From assembly GCF_900230225.1 (NCBI RefSeq), contig NZ_OCNH01000003.1, positions 1,054,001 through 1,118,000 of the forward strand: DNA of 64,000 nt, in the 5' to 3' direction. Positions 34,286 to 42,479 of the stretch are shown piece after piece; position 1 is the stretch's first letter, and every line of letters starts with the position of its first letter. The translations under genes and the position numbers were made by a program. The notes beneath the pieces are model-generated. The model was given only the letters and a program-made list of their open reading frames with translations. It ran no database searches and was not told the origin of the DNA. The stretch is from Spirosoma fluviale (lineage in GTDB: Bacteria > Bacteroidota > Bacteroidia > Cytophagales > Spirosomataceae).

Positions 34286-34344
34286 GCATAACCTTGTCAA
34301 TCTGTTGATATCACTGCAATTACCACACAAATCTTATCGAACTC

Positions 34345-34485
34345 ATGACGGCAAAGACGAGTAATAAAGGGCGCTTGGCACCCAAAAAAGTATATAAAAC
34401 ACCCCGACTTAAATCATTGGGAAATGTAAAGACATTGACCTTAAAAACGGGTTCATCTGTAGATGGATTTGGCACGTTTGGCTAA
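34345..34485 (+). CDS. 46-residue RiPP precursor-like peptide with lasso-type leader motif
   Basis: ATG 34345 to TAA 34485, 46 codons, below common length cut-offs. A basic N-terminus (MTAKTSNKGRLAPKK) leads to YKTPRLKSLGNVKTLT (residues 17-32), which matches the YxxPxLxxxGxVxxLT leader motif that lasso-peptide RRE proteins bind. The C-terminus is small and Gly/Ser-rich with one Asp (SSVDGFGTFG, Asp40), as expected for a core. The ring geometry is not settled: Thr32 at -2 would make Lys34 residue 1 and Asp40 residue 7. No lasso cyclase, peptidase or RRE gene is in the window. A strong hairpin follows. The gene lies 59 bp after the T9SS protein. Confidence 0.72.
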   Translation: MTAKTSNKGRLAPKKVYKTPRLKSLGNVKTLTLKTGSSVDGFGTFG

Positions 34486-34517
34486 TTAGTTGCCCGGATT
34501 GCGCTAAACCGATTACG

Positions 34518-34570
34518 ACTTTACGCGAGAAGGCCGCTCTTCATTGAAGAGCGGCCTTCTCGCGTAAAGT
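34518..34570. terminator. Perfect inverted repeat, bidirectional terminator candidate
   Basis: Arms 34518-34541 and 34547-34570 are exact complements (24 bp; core GCGAGAAGGCCGCTC), and one further C-G pair leaves a three-base loop. It lies between the peptide gene on the plus strand and the lipoprotein gene on the minus strand, whose stop is 10 bases away. Confidence 0.75.
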
Positions 34571-34580
34571 ACGCTATGAC

Positions 34581-35294
34581 TTACTTCGTCGTTTTAGGCG
34601 TAACGCTGATCTTGCTGTAATACAGCGTTGTCAGTCCTTCAAAACCGGAATCTGTGCCCACAATCAGCCAGAGTTCGCCCTGGGCGTTTGTCCGCGTTTT
34701 GAACGGAGTAGTCTGATTGGAACGGGTGATAAGCTTATACACTTCGTCGGAATCGCCCGTGCCGATGTCGCCTATTCGGATGGCGTCTTTCCCATCGTTG
34801 TTCTGTTCTCCTTTGTCAATATTGATGGTATAAAAACCATCTTTTAAGACCTTGGTCGGCTCAACGGGTGAAGCACCTACTTTAAGGAAAACACTGCCTC
34901 CGGGCGAGCCGCCGATTCCAATAGAATTGCTTGGATACTGCGAAGCCAATTCGACGTCGAAGATCAGTGAATAGTCGGTGTTTGGCGTTAGGCCTGTCAC
35001 TTTCTTTTTAATGAACATGAAGGCATCATCGCTGCGGTTCATGCTTTCGACCATGATCGACTTGCGGGTGGTATCCAGCGGAGCCGGGAGTCCTTTCCAG
35101 GCCGATTTGAACTCCATAATACTGTCCTGCGCCGTTCCATAGTCGGTAAGTCCCGCAACCCAGCCGTCTGCATCGCGTTGAAACGAAGACTGGTAGGGGA
35201 GGCCCGGTGTGGCCGGTACAGACTCGTCTGTGCATGCGGTGAATGTGAGTACGCTAGCCGTTAAAACGGACATTAATAACAACGTTGATTTCAT
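34581..35294 (-). CDS. Lipoprotein of unknown function
   Basis: 237 residues with a lipobox: 'LTASVLTFTACTDESVPATPG', Cys21. The mature domain begins 'YQSSFQRDADGWVAGLTDYG', contains 'SIMEFKSAWKGLPAPLDTTRKSIMVESMNRSDDAFMFIKKKV', 'GLTPNTDYSLIFDVELASQYP' and ends 'LWLIVGTDSGFEGLTTLYYSKISVTPK'. The series of short strands suggests a jelly-roll or carbohydrate-binding-like beta sandwich. That is inference from pattern only. Probably at the outer membrane. It lies just beyond the strong 34518-34570 hairpin. Confidence 0.85.
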   Translation of the reverse strand: MKSTLLLMSVLTASVLTFTACTDESVPATPGLPYQSSFQRDADGWVAGLTDYGTAQDSIMEFKSAWKGLPAPLDTTRKSIMVESMNRSDDAFMFIKKKVTGLTPNTDYSLIFDVELASQYPSNSIGIGGSPGGSVFLKVGASPVEPTKVLKDGFYTINIDKGEQNNDGKDAIRIGDIGTGDSDEVYKLITRSNQTTPFKTRTNAQGELWLIVGTDSGFEGLTTLYYSKISVTPKTTK

Positions 35295-35364
35295 TGAATA
35301 ACTCGGTTTGTTTGATGTACAGACTCATCCGAATTCTTAACCGTTGTAAAGCTGACGTGAAAAA

Positions 35365-35754
35365 CTAGCGAAAACGACCGCGACTGTAAGGGTCCAGCCC
35401 ACGCAACCCAAGATAAAAGGCTATTACATAGATCATTTGGGTGCCAGCCGTAGCCCAGTCTTCTTTCAGGGTTGTACCTACTAAAAGAGCTGCAATGATG
35501 AGGCCACCAATGAAATACCCCCATCTGGTGAACTGACCACCCAGTAAAATGAGTATGCCTGTGGCCAGTTCGAGAAAGGGAAGCGTAAACAAAAAGAACC
35601 GGGTTAGTAGGACAGGCAAAATAGTGTTGGCAAAACCAACTTCAGTTTTTGCCACAAATGTGCCGAGCTTAGGCAAACGAACAAGGCCGTGCATGAGCAT
35701 GTTAATACCCAGGCCGATGCGGATGACGAGTTGCGCCAATTGATTATTCGTCAT
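35365..35754 (-). CDS. DoxX family membrane protein
   Basis: 129 residues with four hydrophobic helices. 'IRIGLGINMLMHGLVRLPKLGTF' and 'LPFLELATGILILLGGQFTRWGYFIGGLIIAALLVGTTL' are typical of DoxX/DoxX-like (DUF417/SURF4) proteins. Its start overlaps the end of the acidic 85-residue gene 35744-36001 by 11 bp, so the two are probably translated together. The family has been tied to thiol or sulfur oxidation in some archaea, but in most bacteria its role is unknown. Confidence 0.9.
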   Translation of the reverse strand: MTNNQLAQLVIRIGLGINMLMHGLVRLPKLGTFVAKTEVGFANTILPVLLTRFFLFTLPFLELATGILILLGGQFTRWGYFIGGLIIAALLVGTTLKEDWATAGTQMIYVIAFYLGLRGLDPYSRGRFR

Positions 35755-36001
35755 CTTCCTCGTCTATAATACCATTTTCAACATCTTCCTCCGCCAGTAA
35801 GTCATCATTTATACCGATCGACTCGTCGTCCGAATCATTGACCTCCGCTTTTTCCGGCTCGGGGCCCTGATTGGTGACGGGGTTCATGTAATCTGCCTGG
35901 GCAACACCACCTCCGGATGCTTCGCCCTGCATCAATTTGGTCATAACACCCTGATTTTCGTCATCGGCAGGTGTATAATCTTTGTTCTCGTTACCGCTCA
36001 T
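35744..36001 (-). CDS. Small acidic protein, unknown function
   Basis: 85 residues, MSGNENKDYTPADDENQ at the start, rich in Asp and Glu and ending in an almost wholly acidic run (LAEEDVENGIIDEEDDE). No hydrophobic segment and no Cys. It overlaps the DoxX gene by 11 bp, and another acidic protein gene (36052-36303) lies 50 bp upstream. The codon pattern agrees with neighbouring genes. Probably intrinsically disordered; no family recognised. Confidence 0.7.
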   Translation of the reverse strand: MSGNENKDYTPADDENQGVMTKLMQGEASGGGVAQADYMNPVTNQGPEPEKAEVNDSDDESIGINDDLLAEEDVENGIIDEEDDE

Positions 36002-36051
36002 GTGGTTAGTATGTGAAGGTGAATGATTAAATTGACGATTATTTTTTATGA

Positions 36052-36303
36052 TTAAACACTGCCTGAACGGGTTACGTGGCCACCCAGCGCATAGTTGTCA
36101 TCCTGATGATGGTCATGCTCACCGGTGGGGTCACCTTCGGCATCAACGGGTTCGTCGAACAGATCGGTTTCTTCTTCATCCTGATGGTCGGCATCTATAT
36201 CATCAGTGCGTTGATTTCGGAAGTTGTCGGGGTCGATACGGCCGATACGAGAACCAATTACCTCAGTGTCTTCGGCCAGATGGGTGTTTATCAGCGTTGC
36301 CAT
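36052..36303 (-). CDS. Small acidic His/Asp-rich protein, unknown function
   Basis: 83 residues, MATLINTHLAEDTEVIGSR at the start, then a long stretch rich in Asp, Glu and His ('DDIDADHQDEEETDLFDE', 'GEHDHHQDD'). Cytosolic and probably disordered; His/Asp clusters could bind divalent metal ions, which is speculative. The minus frame was preferred over two opposite-strand frames because its codons (CTG, GCC, GAC, GGT) match neighbouring genes and it aligns in direction and gap with the next acidic gene and doxX. Likely first gene of that small operon. Confidence 0.6.
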   Translation of the reverse strand: MATLINTHLAEDTEVIGSRIGRIDPDNFRNQRTDDIDADHQDEEETDLFDEPVDAEGDPTGEHDHHQDDNYALGGHVTRSGSV

Positions 36304-36403
36304 TGTCGTTGAGTGGTTTATTGTAATTTCCTATAACCCGGTAGATTGCCTAAAGGTTAGACTTATTTGACTACTAAGCCTATGCTGTAGCTATACATAC
36401 TGT

Positions 36404-37198
36404 ATGAAGTACTTTTTCTTAGTTGCCGGACTATTATTTTCCGGTCTTGTTCAGGCGCAGACGACCCGTGAACCTCTTTTTACATCGTTCGATGGCACCA
36501 AAATTCACTACGACATTCTCGGTACCGGCAAACCCGTTGTGTTACTTCACGGCTTTATTTCAACTAGCGAAAGCTGGAAGCGGGCCGAGGTTCGGCAGGC
36601 GCTGGCCGATGCCGGTTTCAAAGTAGTCATGCTCGATCTGCGGGGGAATGGCCTGTCCGACAAGCCACACACGGCCGAAGCCTACCGCGATAACGCCGAA
36701 CTGAAGGACGTAATCGCGTTAATGCAGCACCTCGGTCTGAAAAACTACGATGTGGTGGGCTACTCGCGCGGGGCGATCCTGGCGGCTAAGTTGCTAACGA
36801 TGGACAAGCAGGTACATAAAGCAGTGATGGGCGGCATCAGCGTCGATTTTTCAGATCCGAACTGGTACCGACGCAAAAACTTCCATGAAGCCCTGATTAA
36901 ACCCGGCAGCCATCCTGAGTTACAGGCTGCTGTTGATTATGCCAAAAAATCGGGTGCAGATACAGTCGCACTGGCTCGCATGCAGGAGTTTCAGCCCGTT
37001 ACGAGCCGCGCTGAATTAGGGAAAATCAACGTACCCGTACTGGTTGTCAACGGCGATAAGGATACCGACAACGGCGATCCGCAAACGCTGGTCGATGCCA
37101 TTCCGGGCTCTCGGCTGGTCATGGTTCCCGGCGATCATGGCGGAGCGATGCGCACGCCTGAATTTGCCAAAGCGGTGGTGGCGTTTTTGACGAAGTAA
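36404..37198 (+). CDS. Alpha/beta hydrolase, exported
   Basis: 264 residues. Signal peptide 'MKYFFLVAGLLFSGLVQAQTT' (cleaved after VQAQ). Fold features: 'VVLLHGFISTSESWK' with the oxyanion HG, nucleophile Ser in VVGYSRGAILAAK (GxSxG), Asp in 'VNGDKDTDNGDPQ' and His in 'MVPGDHGGAMRTPEF'. A general esterase or haloperoxidase-like hydrolase; substrate unknown. Its stop abuts the stop of the convergent TIGR01777 gene without a gap. Confidence 0.9.
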   Translation: MKYFFLVAGLLFSGLVQAQTTREPLFTSFDGTKIHYDILGTGKPVVLLHGFISTSESWKRAEVRQALADAGFKVVMLDLRGNGLSDKPHTAEAYRDNAELKDVIALMQHLGLKNYDVVGYSRGAILAAKLLTMDKQVHKAVMGGISVDFSDPNWYRRKNFHEALIKPGSHPELQAAVDYAKKSGADTVALARMQEFQPVTSRAELGKINVPVLVVNGDKDTDNGDPQTLVDAIPGSRLVMVPGDHGGAMRTPEFAKAVVAFLTK

Positions 37199-38137
37199 CT
37201 ATTTGGTCGTTAGCGCATCAATGGCGTTTTCCGCGTTCGTGTAGTCAAACATGAAGCCCGCATCAAGTAAGCGTTTGGGAACTACGTTTCTACTTTTAAG
37301 GAGTAACTCTGTTTCTGTTCCCAATAATACAGCGCCCACTTCCAGCATCCATTCATTTGCCGGTAAACCGAACGGAATGGCGAGTGACTGCCGCAGCAAC
37401 GCCATAAATTGATGATTACGAACGGGGTTAGGCGCCGACGCGTTAAGCGTACCGCTAACAGAGTTATTAGTGATTATAAAGTCGAAAATACGACCTAAGT
37501 CCCGTTCGTGAAGCCAACTTATGAACTGATTACCATCCCCCATTTTGCCACCTAGCCCGAAGCGAGTCAGGCGTTTTAATAAAGGGAAAGCGCCACCTTT
37601 CTGCCCAAGTACAATAGCCATGCGTAGTGCTACTTTACGAACTGTTTCGGGTGTTTCTGCTGTCCAGAATGCTTCTTCCCAACGTTTGCAAACCTGTACG
37701 GAAAACTCATGCTCCGGCAACCCATTATCTATATCGCCGGTTAATTCGTCCATCGGTCTATCTGGAGCGTGTCGGTAAATAGTGGCTGAGGCAGCGTTGA
37801 TCCATAAACGAGGGGGCTTTGGCAACTGACGAATAGCTGTACCCAATATAGTTGTGGGACTTATGCGCGAACGCAAAATGAGCGCCTTATTGGAAGCTGT
37901 GTAGCGGCAGTCTACCGATTTTCCTGCCAGGTTGATAAGTACATCGGCATTGTTGAGCTCCTGGACCCATGCGCCCAGAGTTTCACCATCCCACACTACA
38001 TATCGAACTTGGTCGTGGTCTGCGTAGGGTTTTCTGGTAAGAACGACAATGTCAACTGCTGCATGCTGCCAGTGATCAATTAGTAACTGACCAACAAAAC
38101 CACTGCCTCCGGCCAGTATAACTTTAAGCGTCTTCAT
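37199..38137 (-). CDS. TIGR01777 family NAD(P)-binding epimerase-like protein
   Basis: 312 residues from ATG 38137 (MKTLKVILAGGSGFVGQLLI); the frame to 38188 adds 17 residues of no family match. The glycine-rich GGSGFVG (10-16) binds the dinucleotide. The C-terminal DUF1731 region is present ('VLLGTETELLLKSRNVVPKRLLDAGFMFDYTN'), and 'ISWLHERDLGRIFDFII' is a family block. Extended SDR (SDR39U1-like); function unknown in most bacteria. The start overlaps the stop of the upstream DCC gene by four bases (ATGA type). Confidence 0.93.
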   Translation of the reverse strand: MKTLKVILAGGSGFVGQLLIDHWQHAAVDIVVLTRKPYADHDQVRYVVWDGETLGAWVQELNNADVLINLAGKSVDCRYTASNKALILRSRISPTTILGTAIRQLPKPPRLWINAASATIYRHAPDRPMDELTGDIDNGLPEHEFSVQVCKRWEEAFWTAETPETVRKVALRMAIVLGQKGGAFPLLKRLTRFGLGGKMGDGNQFISWLHERDLGRIFDFIITNNSVSGTLNASAPNPVRNHQFMALLRQSLAIPFGLPANEWMLEVGAVLLGTETELLLKSRNVVPKRLLDAGFMFDYTNAENAIDALTTK

Positions 38138-38901
38138 TGTGGTAAGATTAACAGAAATACGAAAATCGTAAAGCACACACTCAGCCACGGATTCAGGCCA
38201 AGCCGGTAGGTGCGGATGTAGTGTTGACCGATCATGAGGGCGTAGCCCGTATAGACCAGTGCTGTCCAGCCAATGCTTACGCCAACGGCAATCACAAGGC
38301 CACCCAGCAGCAGGCTCATACCAAAATGGCCGATATAATCCAGCATCATTTGGCCGAAATCGTCGGGCCGCTGACGAAGTAGATACAGGCAGGTAATGGT
38401 TAACTGACCCAGTATTAATGCTATTGCCGCTGGGGGCCAGATTGAAGAATGGATACCAGAGAAAAGAAGGCCAACCAATCCCGAAACGACAGCGATGAAA
38501 GCCAGTCGGTAACCAGCATGAAAATCGGGCTGAAGGTCCATGAGATTCCAGCGACCGGGTGCTGATGTAATGATAATGCGTCGGTTATAGGAGATGAAGG
38601 CATATAGCGTTTGGAGAATCGCCTTGAACCAACCTACCGACAAGATATCTTCTAACTGCTTATTGCGCTGGCCAGCGGCATATATCCAGGTGTCGACGCC
38701 ATACAGTGTTTCGCCCCCTTCAAGATCAACGAGTGGTATTTCGTGCCTTACCCGTTTTGGATCAAGCCTTGCAATCAGGTCCTGCGTCAATTGACCGCTA
38801 CTCGTTCGCGTTAAGCAACCGCTATGGTCGCTGGCTACCATTCCCCTTGTATAGAGATTACACATGGGGCAGCTTTCATCATAAATAATGAGCTTTTTCA
38901 T
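38134..38901 (-). CDS. DCC (DUF393) thiol-oxidoreductase-like domain fused to a membrane domain
   Basis: 255 residues. N-terminal DCC domain about 1-115: 'IIYDESCPMCNLYTRGMV' carries the YDxxCxxC motif, later 'YGVDTWIYAAGQ' and 'LSVGWFKAILQTLYAFISYNRRII' complete the family pattern. The C-terminal half (about 135-255) has four hydrophobic helices. The plain DUF393 protein is about 130 residues, so the membrane half is an added domain. The first Cys pair suggests redox activity in the cytosol, not shown for this protein. Middle gene of a GbsR-DCC-TIGR01777 operon, joined to the last by an ATGA overlap. Confidence 0.88.
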   Translation of the reverse strand: MKKLIIYDESCPMCNLYTRGMVASDHSGCLTRTSSGQLTQDLIARLDPKRVRHEIPLVDLEGGETLYGVDTWIYAAGQRNKQLEDILSVGWFKAILQTLYAFISYNRRIIITSAPGRWNLMDLQPDFHAGYRLAFIAVVSGLVGLLFSGIHSSIWPPAAIALILGQLTITCLYLLRQRPDDFGQMMLDYIGHFGMSLLLGGLVIAVGVSIGWTALVYTGYALMIGQHYIRTYRLGLNPWLSVCFTIFVFLLILPQ

Positions 38902-38954
38902 GGTTGTGTATTTTGAATTTTCAGAAATAATTGAAACTATAAACTAAAAAAAAG

Positions 38955-39455
38955 TCAACGGAATACTTTCAGGAACTGGCCCATCAACCAGTTTTCTTCG
39001 GCTTTGATAACGGCGTTGAGCGTATTATCGGCAAAGCTAACGACGTTGCTCAGGCCGGCCATGACGCGCTGAAATTCAATAGATTCGGGTGTATCGGTCG
39101 GAATAGCTTTCAGCTCGTCCAGCACTTCCACCACAGGAGTGATCTCCCGCCGACGGCGTTCCTTAGCTACCTGACGGGCTACCTTCCAAATGTCTTTTTC
39201 GGCAATGAAAAACTCCCGACGCTCACCGGGTTTGAGTTGTTTATAAATGAGCCCCCAATCCATCAGATCACGGAGATTCATACTGGCATTACCCCGCGAG
39301 ATTTGAAGCTGTTCCATCACATCCTCCGTCGACATCGCTTCGGGCGAGATCAGGAGTACCGCATGCAGTTGAGCCATCGAGCGATTGATTCCCCACTGGG
39401 TGGCCAGCGTCCCCCAGGTATGAATAAACTTGTCTTTGGCTTCCTCGAATGTCAT
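38955..39455 (-). CDS. GbsR/MarR family transcriptional regulator
   Basis: 166 residues. 'FIHTWGTLATQWGINRSMAQLHAVLLISPEAMSTEDVMEQLQISRGNASMNLRDLMDWGLI' is the winged-helix region of the GbsR family. 'KPGERREFFIAEKDIWKVARQVAKERRRREI' forms the wing and following helix. In Bacillus, GbsR controls choline use; elsewhere the effector is unknown. It lies 53 bp upstream of the DCC gene on the same strand, and may control this three-gene unit. Confidence 0.93.
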   Translation of the reverse strand: MTFEEAKDKFIHTWGTLATQWGINRSMAQLHAVLLISPEAMSTEDVMEQLQISRGNASMNLRDLMDWGLIYKQLKPGERREFFIAEKDIWKVARQVAKERRRREITPVVEVLDELKAIPTDTPESIEFQRVMAGLSNVVSFADNTLNAVIKAEENWLMGQFLKVFR

Positions 39456-39593
39456 GGCTCAAATGTAGATGATTATTTTTGTAGTTTCAAAATAAATTGA
39501 AAGTTTATTTTTGTATACGCCTGCTTTTTAATGTTGTCTGTATGGAAGCTTAGTTGCTACTTTAATTAGGACTAGTGCTCCAACGATACGTTC

Positions 39594-39665
39594 GGGCCAA
39601 GCAGGAGCTTGGCCCTATATAATTTTTTTTTATTTGTACGGCCAAGCTGGAGCTTGGCCCAGACA
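39594..39665. repeat. Pair of GGCCAAGC/GCTTGGCC palindromes, copy of a dispersed repeat
   Basis: First unit 39594-39615 and second unit 39640-39665, each a palindrome around CAAGCnGGAGCTTG, separated by an AT-rich T-run. The second unit ends CAGACA. The same unit and CAGACA end occur at 47421-47491, so this is a repeat family in the genome. Between the GbsR operon start and the M23 peptidase stop, both minus. Confidence 0.75.
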
Positions 39666-39684
39666 TGTCAATCCATTTAAAAAA

Positions 39685-40353
39685 TCACGGCAAGCCCGCT
39701 ATGTTCAGCAACTGGTTTGGGTTCGGGCAAATTGACAAAAACTTGGCCCGGTCGGCAACGGAGCAGACGCCGGGGAAATCCCCTTTCAGCCCGAGCATGT
39801 CGGTCATGAGTTGAAAATGCAGGTGAGGTGGCCAGTCGCCGTTTTCGGGATACGGGCCAATCTCACCCAGTTTCTCACCGGCTTTAAATGCCTTGCCTTT
39901 ATACAAATCGGCCAGGGATGATCGGGTAAGGTGGCCGTAAAGGGAGTAGCGTGGCTTTCCAGCCGCGTTAGCTGTATGTTCCAGAATAATGGTCGGGCCG
40001 TAATCGCCAAAGTTGTTGTTGTCCTGAAAACTGTGAACGATACCGTCCATTGGTGCAAAAACGGGGGTTCCGGCTTCGGCCCAGAAGTCAATGCCCAGAT
40101 GAATCTCACGGGGCTCTTCGGTCGCGGAAAAGTGTTCACTCCGGCGGTAAATGACCCGGTGTTCGTTGTAGCCGCCCACGCCAATTTTAACGCCAGCCGC
40201 CTGCATTTTACCGAACACATAGTCAGAAAAAGCCGACGTATTGGTTAAGTCCAGACCGTTAGGCCGATTGGGATCAGAAAGCAGGTCCGGGTTGGTCGCG
40301 GAAAAATCAAGAACAAGATAGGGCTCTTTCTGGAAATCGAAGGGAAGTAGCAT
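39685..40353 (-). CDS. M23 family metallopeptidase (LytM-like)
   Basis: 222 residues from ATG 40353 (MLLPFDFQKEPYLVLDFSAT). Zinc site: His and Asp of 'IHLGIDFWAEAGTPVFAPMDG' (HxxxD) and the HLH of 'WPPHLHFQLMTD'. 'YSLYGHLTRSSL' gives the usual YGHL motif. Cleaves peptidoglycan cross-bridges or related peptides in known family members. It has no signal peptide or membrane anchor, so a normal envelope role is not supported by sequence; Bacteroidota have many such leaderless M23 proteins. Confidence 0.88.
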   Translation of the reverse strand: MLLPFDFQKEPYLVLDFSATNPDLLSDPNRPNGLDLTNTSAFSDYVFGKMQAAGVKIGVGGYNEHRVIYRRSEHFSATEEPREIHLGIDFWAEAGTPVFAPMDGIVHSFQDNNNFGDYGPTIILEHTANAAGKPRYSLYGHLTRSSLADLYKGKAFKAGEKLGEIGPYPENGDWPPHLHFQLMTDMLGLKGDFPGVCSVADRAKFLSICPNPNQLLNIAGLP

Positions 40354-40616
40354 GGGCAAATAAATCAAGAAGCAGGCAAATTATTACTCAACTTTAAACA
40401 TAAGGAACTTTGCCCGGAATGCGTCATGAACTTACTGAAACAACAAAAGACACTGATTGATGATTAGCGCACGTTTACAGAAAAGGAGCAGCCGCTCCAT
40501 CTTTGGCAGTCTCGACTATCGAAGATATATTTACAGCTAATTTTTTTCTTAATAATCGCAATTTATAATTGCGAACGATCATATTCTTCGGCAAACTGAC
40601 TGCTTAACCTAATTTT

Positions 40617-42113
40617 ATGGAAGTTACTCTTGATAAGACCGTTATCCAAAAAGGCCATCCAACCGGCCTTTACGTCCTGTTTTTCACCGAGATGTGGGAG
40701 CGGTTTAGTTACTACGGTATGCGGGCTATCCTGTTGCTCTTTCTGATCGACAACATTCGGGGCGGCATGGGCCTCAACGAATCGGAAGGGGCTGCTATTT
40801 ATGGAATTTACACCGCATCCGTTTACCTGCTTTCGTTACCCGGCGGCTGGATCGCCGATAATATTATTGGGCAGCGTAAGTCCATCTGGTACGGCGGACT
40901 GATCATTATGCTTGGCCACATCATTCTGGCGATTCCTTCGGGTACGGGCCTGTTTTACGCGGGCCTGTGTGTCGTAGCACTGGGTACGGGTTTGCTCAAA
41001 CCCAACATTAGTACCATCGTTGGGGAGTTGTATCCGGAAGGTGGGGCTCGTAAGGATGCTGCTTTTTCGATTTTCTATATGGGTATCAACCTAGGGTCGT
41101 TTCTTGGTATTACGATTGTTGGGTATCTGGGTCAGAAAGTGGGCTGGCATTATGGGTTTGGAGCCGCTGCCGTTGGTATGGGGCTGGGCATGGTTACGTT
41201 CCGGTTACTGGGGCAGAAATACCTTGGCCAGTATGGCAATGAGCCGAAGAAAGCCGATCCGTCGGAGGTGAAATCGTCGAACGGAAACAAGTCTATATTG
41301 GGCTTCCTTGCGTTTTTGGTGCTGGTACTGGCTACGCTTCAATTGACCCATGTCATCGACCTGACAACGGCCCAAGGCCTGGCAAAGGGCATGGGGGCCA
41401 TTATCTCGCTGGTTGCCATAAGCTATTTTCTTTATATCCTCTTAGCGGGTGGGCTCGATCTTGTCGAGAAGAAGCGCGTGGCCGTTCTGTTCGTTTTCTT
41501 CCTGGCGGGCGCGTTGTTCTGGGCGGGTTTTGAGCAGCAGGGGTCATCTTTACAAATCTTTGCGGACCGGTACACCGACCTTAATTTCCTGGGCTGGCAT
41601 TTGCCGTCGAGCTGGTTCCAGAATTTCAACCCTGCCTTTATTCTTATTTTTTCGCCCATTCTGGCAAGTCTCTGGATACTACTAGCCAATCGGAATATCA
41701 GCTTGCCAACGCCCGCCAAATTAGCTATTGGCCTGATTTTGCTGGGTTTGGGATATTTGGTGATGGTGGTCGCTTCACGCATTGCCCTGACAGGTGAGCT
41801 TACTTCGCCCATTTTTCTAACCTTCACCTATCTGTTCCATACCCTTGGCGAGCTTTGCCTAAGCCCGGTAGCCTTAAGTGCGTTTTCGAAGTTATCACCT
41901 AAGCGGTATGCCAGCCAGTTGATGGGCATCTGGTTTGTGGCTACCTCGCTGGGTAACCTGATTGCGGGCCTGTTTGCGGGTGGTTTCGATGAGGAGAACG
42001 TACAGAATATGCCTTCGCTGTTTCAAAGCGTGGCGTACCCAAGTTTGGCTTTTGGCTTGTTACTGCTACTCTTCTCCAAACCGTTGAAAAAATGGATGGG
42101 GGGCGTAGTGTAA
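40617..42113 (+). CDS. Proton-dependent oligopeptide transporter (POT/PTR2 family)
   Basis: 498 residues. N-terminal motif 'LYVLFFTEMWERFSYYGMRAILLLFL' contains the ExxERFxYYG pattern that couples proton and peptide binding in POT carriers. 'GGWIADNIIGQRKSIWYGG' matches the MFS motif A and 'FYMGINLGSFLGITIVGYLGQKVGWHYGFGAAAVGM' is the PTR2 signature. Twelve to fourteen helices, as usual. Imports di- and tripeptides with protons across the inner membrane. Single gene with about 260 bp upstream; downstream lies the MITE-like element. Confidence 0.95.
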   Translation: MEVTLDKTVIQKGHPTGLYVLFFTEMWERFSYYGMRAILLLFLIDNIRGGMGLNESEGAAIYGIYTASVYLLSLPGGWIADNIIGQRKSIWYGGLIIMLGHIILAIPSGTGLFYAGLCVVALGTGLLKPNISTIVGELYPEGGARKDAAFSIFYMGINLGSFLGITIVGYLGQKVGWHYGFGAAAVGMGLGMVTFRLLGQKYLGQYGNEPKKADPSEVKSSNGNKSILGFLAFLVLVLATLQLTHVIDLTTAQGLAKGMGAIISLVAISYFLYILLAGGLDLVEKKRVAVLFVFFLAGALFWAGFEQQGSSLQIFADRYTDLNFLGWHLPSSWFQNFNPAFILIFSPILASLWILLANRNISLPTPAKLAIGLILLGLGYLVMVVASRIALTGELTSPIFLTFTYLFHTLGELCLSPVALSAFSKLSPKRYASQLMGIWFVATSLGNLIAGLFAGGFDEENVQNMPSLFQSVAYPSLAFGLLLLLFSKPLKKWMGGVV

Positions 42114-42243
42114 AGGATTTATAATGTAGGATATATGGTGTATGATGTAGGAGGCCGTTTGGTACTATGTCATACACTTTTTTTTGCGGGTTTATTATCG
42201 TGCTGTACTGTATTATACCGTGTTGTCAGTTCCTAACAACTCT

Positions 42244-42405
42244 GAACCTGTTTAAACTTTCATGAATTCTTGAATAACGAGTACTTTTTGTCATCCCGAT
42301 GCAGGAGGGATCTTCGGTAGGAGCAAAAAAATAGTCCTCCTAGCGAAGATCTCTCCTACGTCGGGATGACAAAATCAGCATCGAAATAAAAGATTAAACA
42401 GGTTC
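42244..42405. repeat. MITE-like nested inverted repeat, 162 bp
   Basis: Outer arms GAACCTGTTTAA (42244-42255) and TTAAACAGGTTC (42394-42405) are exact complements. Inside, a second, longer, imperfect pair of arms of about 37 bases begins near 42288 (TTTGTCATCCCGATGCAGG) and returns near 42371. Intergenic GTCATCCCGAnG palindromes of this kind are recurrent in Bacteroidota genomes. No coding frame inside. No obvious target duplication at the ends. The surrounding gap 42114-42479 has nothing else. Confidence 0.65.
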
Positions 42406-42479
42406 TTACAATGCTATACAACACAATAAGCTTAACCTAATGGCTTTGCTGGTATTATAGAACGTCCTGTGTTGAAAGC

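Noticed and set aside
34345..34485. Complete lasso-peptide gene cluster
   Set aside because: No RRE, peptidase or cyclase gene is present in the window, so only a precursor-like gene is claimed.
36076..36312. Hydrophobic 78-codon frame on the plus strand looking like a small membrane protein
   Set aside because: It is the complement of the Asp/His-rich minus-strand gene; Asp codons read in reverse give Ile/Val. No ATG start (GTG only), and codon use favours the minus frame.
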